From: Aeromicrobium sp.
Lineage (GTDB): Bacteria; Actinomycetota; Actinomycetes; Propionibacteriales; Nocardioidaceae
Direction: 5' to 3'
DNA length: 5,877 nt
Assembly (NCBI GenBank): GCA_023254755.1
Contig: JALRKU010000014.1
Location: 1-5,877 of the forward strand
Within the stretch, counting starts at the first letter, position 1; each line of letters opens with the position of its first letter. A program made the position numbers and the translations under genes. This document shows, in pieces, positions 1 through 4,328 of this stretch. The notes beneath the pieces were generated by a model. The model was not told the origin of the DNA and searched no databases. It saw nothing but the letters and a program-made list of their open reading frames with translations.

Positions 1-318
1 ATTGCATATGACTGCATTTATGAGTGCTTGTATGGATCGGGAGATCGCAACCCGATCCACCTCTACCCCATCACCGCGAAGGCGTTCGGCTTCCCGACCA
101 ACATCGCGCACGGCATGTGGACCAAGGCACGCTGCCTCGCCGCGCTGCAGAACAAGCTGCCCGACGCGTTCACGGTCGACGTCGAGTTCAAGAAGCCGAT
201 CCTGCTGCCGACGACCGTGGTCTTCGGCTCCGAGGGCACCGGTGCGGCGACGACCTTCGGCGTGGTGGGCGCCAAGAAGCCGACGACCCACCTGGTGGGC
301 CGCGTCAGCGCCCTCTGA
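1..318 (+). CDS. MaoC-family acyl dehydratase, C-terminal part (5' end missing)
   Basis: The frame is open from the first base to TGA at 316-318, so the start lies outside the window. The protein carries the hydratase-2 signature SGDRNPIH (codons 37-60), followed by a hotdog-helix stretch with AHGMWTKARCLAAL and the ending HLVGRVSAL. In this family the Asp and His of the signature (codons 43-45 and 58-60) are the catalytic pair that add water to, or remove it from, a trans-2-enoyl-CoA/(R)-3-hydroxyacyl-CoA. Actinobacterial relatives with this ending are usually about 280 aa, with two hotdog halves, so roughly the last third is present. The residues before SGD (about 12, codons 1-36) do not resemble the family, and their DNA is AT-rich. 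A TTG at 28 opens the frame but would leave an incomplete hotdog fold, so I do not regard it as the true start. The substrate is unknown; fatty-acid or steroid side-chain metabolism is possible. Confidence 0.85.
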   Translation: MAYDCIYECLYGSGDRNPIHLYPITAKAFGFPTNIAHGMWTKARCLAALQNKLPDAFTVDVEFKKPILLPTTVVFGSEGTGAATTFGVVGAKKPTTHLVGRVSAL

Positions 319-323
319 ACCGG

Positions 324-339
324 ACGGACCCCGGTCCGT
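324..339 (+). terminator. Hairpin after the MaoC gene, possible terminator
   Basis: ACGGACC (324-330) and GGTCCGT (333-339) are perfect inverted copies separated by CC. In RNA the innermost pair would open to give a six-pair stem with a four-base loop. It begins six bases after the stop codon at 318. No T-run follows, so it is not a classical intrinsic terminator, but G+C-rich stems without a U-tract are common at gene ends in actinobacteria. It may end the MaoC transcript before the next gene. Confidence 0.4.
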
Positions 340-357
340 TGCTCGTGGCACCTGGTG

Positions 358-386
358 ACTCGCGAGTAACGTGACCGGGCTCACGT
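358..386. promoter_or_regulatory. Two palindromic elements upstream of the S15-like gene, possible operator region
   Basis: A perfect 10-bp palindrome, ACTCGCGAGT, lies at 358-367. It is followed at 369-386 by an inverted repeat with arms ACGTGA and TCACGT and a 6-bp spacer. Both lie 50-80 bp before the ATG at 437, where a promoter and regulator site would be expected. TAACGT at 367-372 fits the TANNNT form of an actinobacterial -10 box and sits between and partly within the two elements. I see no good -35 hexamer at the right spacing. The operator role is inferred from position and symmetry only, and no regulator gene is in the window. Confidence 0.3.
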
Positions 387-421
387 CGTTGGACCTCGGG
401 GACGCCGCACCAGCGCGTCCC

Positions 422-429
422 GGAGGGAG
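422..429 (+). promoter_or_regulatory. Ribosome binding site of the S15-like gene
   Basis: GGAGGGAG ends seven bases before ATG 437 and is a strong match to the anti-Shine-Dalgarno sequence. It decides the start in favour of 437 over the in-frame GTG at 371, which has no such site close upstream. Confidence 0.8.
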
Positions 430-436
430 CCACGAC

Positions 437-2269
437 ATGCTGCGTCGCACGATCACCGTCCTGGCCGTCACGGCCGCGTCCCTGCTCGTCACCGCCCCGC
501 CGGCGCCCGCGGCCTCGAAGCCCTGGGCGCCTCGCGCGGAGCAGTACCCCGGCACCGTCCTGGAGCGTGACCTGCGGATCCCGATGTCCGACGGCACGGT
601 GCTGCGCGGCGACCTGCTGCGACCCGCCGACGCGACCGGCAAGGCCGTCACGAAGCGGCTGCCCGTCGTCGTCACGATCACGGCCTACAACAAGAGCCTG
701 CAGAGCTCGGCCGGCGGGCTCGCTGGCGGCGATCCGTCGTACCTGGTCAAGCGGGGCTACCTGCAGCTGACGGTCGACGCACGCGGCACCGGCAGCTCCG
801 GCGGGACGTGGTGCGCGTTCTGCCGCCGCGAGACCAAGGACTTCGGCGAGGTCATGCAGTGGGCGCACGAGCAGCCCTGGACCGACGGTCGCACCGCGAT
901 GAGCGGTCCCTCGTACATGGGCATCTCCCAGCTCTTCGCCGCGGCGGCCAAGCCCGACGGACTGAAGGCGATCTTCCCCCAGGTCCCGGCCGCCGACGTC
1001 TACCGCGACGTCGTCGCGTCGGGCGGCGCGCTCGACGTCGGGTTCATCCCGCTCTGGATCGGACTGGTCAACGGAACCGCTCTCATCCCTCCCCAGCTCA
1101 CCGCGACCGACCCCGTCACGGGAATCGGCACGCTCGTCGAGCACCTCGTCGGGAACGGCCTGTTCAGCGTCAACCTGCTGGTCAGCGCGCTCGGCGGCGG
1201 TGAGCCGGCCTACGACGGCGACTTCTACGCACAGAGGTCCCCGATCACCGTCGCATCGAAGATCACGGTGCCGACGTTCCTGGTCGGCGGCGAGTACGAC
1301 CTGTTCCAGCGCGGCACACCCCTGGTCTACGAGAACCTGCAGAAGCGCAAGGTCCCGGTCAAGATGATCATCGGACCCTGGGACCACCTCCAGGCCTCCG
1401 GCGGCACGGGCCTGGAGAAGGCCGGCTACGGCAGCCTGGCGCAGCTGCAGCTGCGATGGTTCGACCACTACGTCAAGCAGCTGCCCGGACAGCGGATCGG
1501 CGACATCGCCGGGCTGAGCTACTACGAGCAGGGCAGCGGACGCTGGGCCCGCGGCACCGCCTGGATGCCGTCGACGCTGGAGGCCCGCACGTACCGGCTC
1601 AGCGGCACCGCCACCACGGGCGGGACGGCGGGAACGCTCACGACGGGCGCGCCCCTGCCGGGGACCACCAAGGTGCCGCCCGTGCCGGTCCAGGGCCTGT
1701 GCACCCGCTCCACGAACCAGTGGACCGCAGGGATCGTCGGCCTGGCGCTCCCCGACCTGCCGTGCTTCACCAACAACGCCTTCAACGACCGGCTGGGGCC
1801 GGTCTTCCAGACCGCACCCGTCAGCCGCGACGTCGTGATCCACGGACCGCTCAACGCGCGCCTCTACACCTCGACGCCCGCCCGCAACGGCATGTACTCG
1901 GTCACCGTCTCCGACGTCGCGCCCGACGGCACGGTCTCCCGCCTCACCGGCGGCTGGCAGGTCGTGTCGCAGCGAGCGCTGGACACGAGCCGGTCGCGCT
2001 ACGTCGGATCGACGCTGGTGCAGCCGTACCACCCGTTCACACGGGCGGCCCGTTCACCGTTGGCGTCAGGGGCGATCGAGCCCGTTGACGTCGAGGTCTT
2101 CCCGACGCGCGCGCGGATCGCGAAGGGCCATCGGCTGCGCGTCTCGGTGCAGGCGTTCGACGTGCCGCACCTGCTGCCGACCCTGACGGACCTGCCCGGG
2201 ACGCTCGTGCCCCTGCGGCTGCACACCGGCCCGGCGTACCCGTCGTCGCTGTCGTTCGGGACGCCGTGA
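437..2269 (+). CDS. Secreted CocE/NonD-family hydrolase (peptidase S15-like), 610 aa
   Basis: This is an alpha/beta-hydrolase of the X-Pro dipeptidyl-peptidase/cocaine-esterase superfamily. Residues 1-25 look like a signal peptide: RR at 3-4, a hydrophobic core, and probable cleavage after Ala-Pro-Ala (23-25). The twin Arg is not followed by a good Tat consensus. Mature-domain motifs in order are DARGTGSSGG near residue 114, the nucleophile elbow GPSYMG with Ser159, the acid in GGEYDLF (Asp288), and the base in GPWDHL (His317). From about residue 360 to the end it has the beta-sandwich PepX_C domain that forms the cap side of these enzymes. There are only four Cys, in two pairs (126/129 and 422/443), which could form disulfides outside the cell. 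I chose ATG 437 because GGAGGGAG (422-429) precedes it at normal spacing and the signal peptide starts there; GTG 371 would bury the signal peptide. The family includes esterases, glutaryl amidases and peptidases, so the substrate cannot be named. Confidence 0.93.
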   Translation: MLRRTITVLAVTAASLLVTAPPAPAASKPWAPRAEQYPGTVLERDLRIPMSDGTVLRGDLLRPADATGKAVTKRLPVVVTITAYNKSLQSSAGGLAGGDPSYLVKRGYLQLTVDARGTGSSGGTWCAFCRRETKDFGEVMQWAHEQPWTDGRTAMSGPSYMGISQLFAAAAKPDGLKAIFPQVPAADVYRDVVASGGALDVGFIPLWIGLVNGTALIPPQLTATDPVTGIGTLVEHLVGNGLFSVNLLVSALGGGEPAYDGDFYAQRSPITVASKITVPTFLVGGEYDLFQRGTPLVYENLQKRKVPVKMIIGPWDHLQASGGTGLEKAGYGSLAQLQLRWFDHYVKQLPGQRIGDIAGLSYYEQGSGRWARGTAWMPSTLEARTYRLSGTATTGGTAGTLTTGAPLPGTTKVPPVPVQGLCTRSTNQWTAGIVGLALPDLPCFTNNAFNDRLGPVFQTAPVSRDVVIHGPLNARLYTSTPARNGMYSVTVSDVAPDGTVSRLTGGWQVVSQRALDTSRSRYVGSTLVQPYHPFTRAARSPLASGAIEPVDVEVFPTRARIAKGHRLRVSVQAFDVPHLLPTLTDLPGTLVPLRLHTGPAYPSSLSFGTP

Positions 2270-2273
2270 CGGA

Positions 2274-3146
2274 TCAGTCGCGACGGCCGACCGGCCGGAT
2301 GAGGCCCTCCTGGGCCACGGTCGCCACCAGCGTGCCGTCGGCGGAGAAGACGCGCGCCGTGCTGAGGCCCCGAGCACCCGACGCCGACGGCGACGCCTGG
2401 TCGTAGAGCAGCCACTGATCGGCCTGGATCGGCCGGTGGAACCAGATCACGTGGTCCAGCGACGCCGGCTGCACCTCGGGCGACCCGATGTGGATGCCGT
2501 GCGGGACCAGGCTGGCGCCCAGCAGGCTGAGGTCGCTGATGTAGGTGAACGCCGCGTTGTGGATCGTGCGCTCCGGCGGCAGCGTGCCGTCGCCGCGGAA
2601 CCAGAGCCGCTGGACCGCCGGCTCGAGCTCGCGCTGCGGATCGTCGGCGGGCCGGTTGTCGCCGACGTAGCGCAGGTCGAACGACGACCACTCCCGCTTC
2701 CAGCGCTCCAGGGCCTCGTCGCCCCTCGTCGCGATCACGTCGGTGAGCCGGATCGACTCGTCAGGGCCCGGCACGTCGGGCATCTTGTCCTGGTGGTCCC
2801 ACCCGGGCTCGTCGACCTGGAACGACGCCGTCATGTAGAAGATGATCTGCCCGTGCTGACGCGCTGCGACGCGGCGCGTGGTGAACGAGCGCCCGTCGCG
2901 GACGTTCTCGACGTCGTACACGATCGGGATGCTGGGATCGCCGCCCAGGATGAAGTACACGTGCATCGAGTGGACGTGGCGGTCCGACGGCACCGTGGTC
3001 TGCGCCGCCATCAGCGCCTGCGCCGCGACCTGACCGCCGAACACTCGCACGACGGAGGAGTTCTCGGGCTGACGGCCACGGAACAGGTTCTCCTCGAGCT
3101 TCTCCAGGTCGAGCAGGACCACGACGTCGTCGAGCGATGCAGGCAC
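2274..3146 (-). CDS. tesB: Acyl-CoA thioesterase II (TesB family), 290 aa
   Basis: This cytoplasmic double-hotdog thioesterase hydrolyses fatty acyl-CoA to free acid and CoA. Family hallmarks include VFGGQVAAQAL (35-45), HSMHVYFILGGDPSIPIVY (59-77), DGRSFTTRRV (84-93), ASLDHVIWFHRP (228-239) and VAQEGLIR (277-284). The E. coli TesB catalytic residues Asp204, Thr228 and Gln278 correspond to Asp205 (in YISDL), Ser229 (in ASLDH) and Gln279 (in AQEG), with the same spacing. Ser in place of Thr is a conservative change that should keep activity. The length matches E. coli TesB (286 aa). The start is GTG at 3146, giving MPASLDDVVVLLDLEKLEEN, where family similarity begins. It converges with the S15-like gene, with four bases between the stops, so there is no room for a separate terminator. 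The gene upstream on the same strand is 259 bp away, so tesB probably has its own promoter. Physiological role unknown, probably acyl-CoA pool control. Confidence 0.95.
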   Translation of the reverse strand: MPASLDDVVVLLDLEKLEENLFRGRQPENSSVVRVFGGQVAAQALMAAQTTVPSDRHVHSMHVYFILGGDPSIPIVYDVENVRDGRSFTTRRVAARQHGQIIFYMTASFQVDEPGWDHQDKMPDVPGPDESIRLTDVIATRGDEALERWKREWSSFDLRYVGDNRPADDPQRELEPAVQRLWFRGDGTLPPERTIHNAAFTYISDLSLLGASLVPHGIHIGSPEVQPASLDHVIWFHRPIQADQWLLYDQASPSASGARGLSTARVFSADGTLVATVAQEGLIRPVGRRD

Positions 3147-3152
3147 GCTCGA

Positions 3153-3158
3153 ACCCTA
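3153..3158 (-). promoter_or_regulatory. Possible -10 box and/or Shine-Dalgarno just ahead of tesB
   Basis: Read on the minus strand, TAGGGT ends six bases before the GTG start of tesB. It fits the actinobacterial -10 form TANNNT, and a transcript initiated at the usual distance would begin at or next to the GTG, giving a leaderless mRNA. The same bases also form GGTAGGG, which could serve as a weak ribosome binding site 9-10 bases from the start. The sequence does not decide between them. No clear -35 hexamer is visible. Confidence 0.25.
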
Positions 3159-3305
3159 CCGAGAACCGGGCGCCGGCACGGCATCCGACCGTCCCAGCCC
3201 GCGTCCCGGGTGAGATTCGGACGCCGCCGCGACGACGAGATGGCGGTCGGTCCGCGACGTGGCGGGCTCGGGCGGCGCTGGTGGCTGAGGAGGGCGCCCC
3301 CCCAC

Positions 3306-3361
3306 GGCCGCTCGTTCCTCGCGGCCTACCGGTCGCTCGCTGCACTCGCGCCTGGCGACCG
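3306..3361 (-). terminator. Pair of adjacent hairpins, possible terminator of the dxs-PAC2 transcript
   Basis: Two perfect inverted repeats lie back to back downstream of the PAC2 stop codon: six-base arms at 3306-3311/3321-3326 and seven-base arms at 3330-3336/3355-3361. They lie 45 to 100 bases past the gene end on the transcribed strand. There is no U-tract, so a terminator role is inferred from position. They could instead belong to a dispersed intergenic repeat. Confidence 0.35.
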
Positions 3362-3373
3362 AGGGTCTGCTTC

Positions 3374-3405
3374 AGCCCTGATCGTTCCTGCGCTGGCGCG
3401 CAAGG
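3374..3405. repeat. Tandem direct repeat, outer copy (pseudo 3' end of the PAC2 gene)
   Basis: These 32 bases match 3408-3439 at 30 positions, offset by 34 bases. Read on the minus strand this copy still spells LARQRRNDQG followed by TGA (3372-3374), but it lies beyond the real stop codon and in a different frame, because 34 is not a multiple of three. Against the coding copy, one of the two differences is synonymous (CGC/CGT, Arg) and the other changes Lys to Arg. A short stem TGCGC-TGGC-GCGCA (3389-3402) is kept. Confidence 0.85.
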
Positions 3406-4299
3406 CTAGCCCTGATCGTTCTTGCGCTGACGCGCAAGGAACTGCTCGAACTGGTCGGCGAGCTCGTCGCCGCTCGGCAGCTCCTCGTCGTGGGCGAGCA
3501 GGGACTGCGCCGCACCCCGGGCGAAGGCGTCGTACTGCTCCTCGAGGCCGTGCAGCACGTCGTCACCGCCCTGCTCGGAGATCTGCTGCTCGATCTCGGC
3601 GCGCGTCGTCTCCTGGCGCGCCTGGAGCGCCGACGTGTCGATCCGCAGGCCGGTGCGGTCCGCGACCGCGTCGAGCAGCGCCAGCGCCGCGTCGGGGTAC
3701 TCGATCTGGGCCAGGTAGTGCGGCACGTGCACCACGTAGCCCGCCGCGTCGTAGCCGTGCTCGCCGAGACGGTGCTCGAGCATCGACTGCGCCGACGACG
3801 GGACGGTGACCTCGGCCTGCCAGAGGTTCTGGCGGTCGACGAGCTCGGGCCGGGTGCCGTGAGCCGTGACCATCGGGGGCCGCGTGTGCGGGACGCCCAT
3901 CGGCACCGCACCCAGGCCGAGCACCAGTCCGATGCCCAGACGGTCGACCGCGTCCTTGGTCTCGGCGAAGAACCGCTCCCAGCGGAAGTCGGGCTCGGGC
4001 CCTGCCAGCAGGTAGAACTCGGTGCCGTCGGCGTCGGTCTCGCGACGGATCTCCAGCCGTGGCGTGTCGTAGTCGCGGTAGTGGTCGGCGTCGAACGCGA
4101 TCGTGGGACGACGCGCCCGGTAGTCGAACATCGAGTCGATGTCGAAGGCGTGCACCACCTCGCCGCCGGAGTCGAGCTGCTCGGCCGCCAGCCGGCTCGC
4201 CGAACCAGCTCCCAGGAACCCGTCGAGGGCGTGGATCAGCACCGGCCGATCGGCCGGGACGTCGTCGTGGCGCGGCTCACCGCGAGTGCTCCATCTCAT
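3406..4299 (-). CDS. PAC2-family protein (proteasome-assembly-chaperone-2-like fold), 297 aa
   Basis: This belongs to the conserved actinobacterial PAC2 family, related to M. tuberculosis Rv2125. Recognisable segments are PVLIHALDGFLGAGSA (19-34), the FDIDSMFDYRARRP stretch (52-65), a Gly-rich turn GLVLGLGAVPMGVPHTRP (124-141) and the hallmark AAGYVVHVPHYLAQIEYPDA (185-204). The C-terminal tail (about 225-290) is charged and probably helical, with LQARQETTRAEIEQQISEQ at 225-243. No signal peptide or membrane segment is seen, so it is probably cytoplasmic. Eukaryotic PAC2 helps assemble the 20S proteasome, and actinobacteria have such proteasomes, but a chaperone role for this subfamily is not established. 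The start is ATG at 4299, with GAAGGG about 12 bases upstream; the frame stays open upstream through dxs only as a high-GC artefact. It begins 29 bp after dxs stops, which suggests co-transcription. Its last ten codons are duplicated just downstream. Confidence 0.92.
   Translation of the reverse strand: MRWSTRGEPRHDDVPADRPVLIHALDGFLGAGSASRLAAEQLDSGGEVVHAFDIDSMFDYRARRPTIAFDADHYRDYDTPRLEIRRETDADGTEFYLLAGPEPDFRWERFFAETKDAVDRLGIGLVLGLGAVPMGVPHTRPPMVTAHGTRPELVDRQNLWQAEVTVPSSAQSMLEHRLGEHGYDAAGYVVHVPHYLAQIEYPDAALALLDAVADRTGLRIDTSALQARQETTRAEIEQQISEQGGDDVLHGLEEQYDAFARGAAQSLLAHDEELPSGDELADQFEQFLARQRKNDQG
3408..3439. repeat. Tandem direct repeat, coding copy at the PAC2 gene's 3' end
   Basis: This copy covers the last codons of the PAC2 gene (LARQRKNDQG) and the first base of its TAG stop (3406-3408). 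It overlaps a hairpin at 3418-3442: a seven-base perfect stem CTTGCGC/GCGCAAG with loop TGAC, extended by GTT/AAC across one bulged G. The hairpin would form in the mRNA just before the stop codon. Confidence 0.85.
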
Positions 4300-4328
4300 C
4301 GCTCGGAACAACCCTTCACGGCGTCGCA

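Larger units (their letters stand above)
3147..3405. other. Non-coding gap between the PAC2 gene and tesB, with hairpins and a C7 run
   Basis: None of the frames here reads as a recognisable protein. The tesB-proximal part (3147-3240) should hold its promoter. The middle has a run of seven C (3297-3303). Two hairpins follow: GGCCGC/GCGGCC (3306-3311 and 3321-3326, 9-base loop) and CGGTCGC/GCGACCG (3330-3336 and 3355-3361, 18-base loop). The last 32 bases (3374-3405) are a degenerate copy of the 3' end of the PAC2 gene. The CTCGTTCCTCG and GCTCGCTGCACTCGCG segments resemble GC-rich dispersed intergenic motifs seen in many actinobacterial genomes, but this window alone cannot show that they are repeated. 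Confidence 0.6.

Noticed and set aside
34..46. 13-base match (GGATCGGGAGATC) to a sequence I recall from common mammalian expression vectors
   Set aside because: The match stops at once on the right, where genuine hotdog codons continue, and the AT-rich left flank is not the vector flank as I remember it. It is most likely coincidence.
371..436. Alternative GTG start adding 22 residues to the S15-like hydrolase
   Set aside because: It lies inside the inverted repeat, has no ribosome binding site, and would bury the signal peptide that begins at ATG 437.
305..2032. 575-codon open frame antisense to the S15-like gene
   Set aside because: Its composition (very rich in Arg, Ala, Gly, Val and Asp), lack of any family motif and exact antisense position mark it as a high-GC shadow of the real gene.
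3137..3409. 90-codon small plus-strand frame covering the intergenic gap
   Set aside because: It overlaps the 5' end of tesB and reads through the duplicated 3' end of the PAC2 gene; no ribosome binding site or family resemblance supports it.
2436..3809. 457-codon plus-strand frame across tesB, the intergenic gap and the PAC2 gene
   Set aside because: It is antisense to two well-supported genes, has low-complexity Arg/Ala/Pro content and shows no domain.
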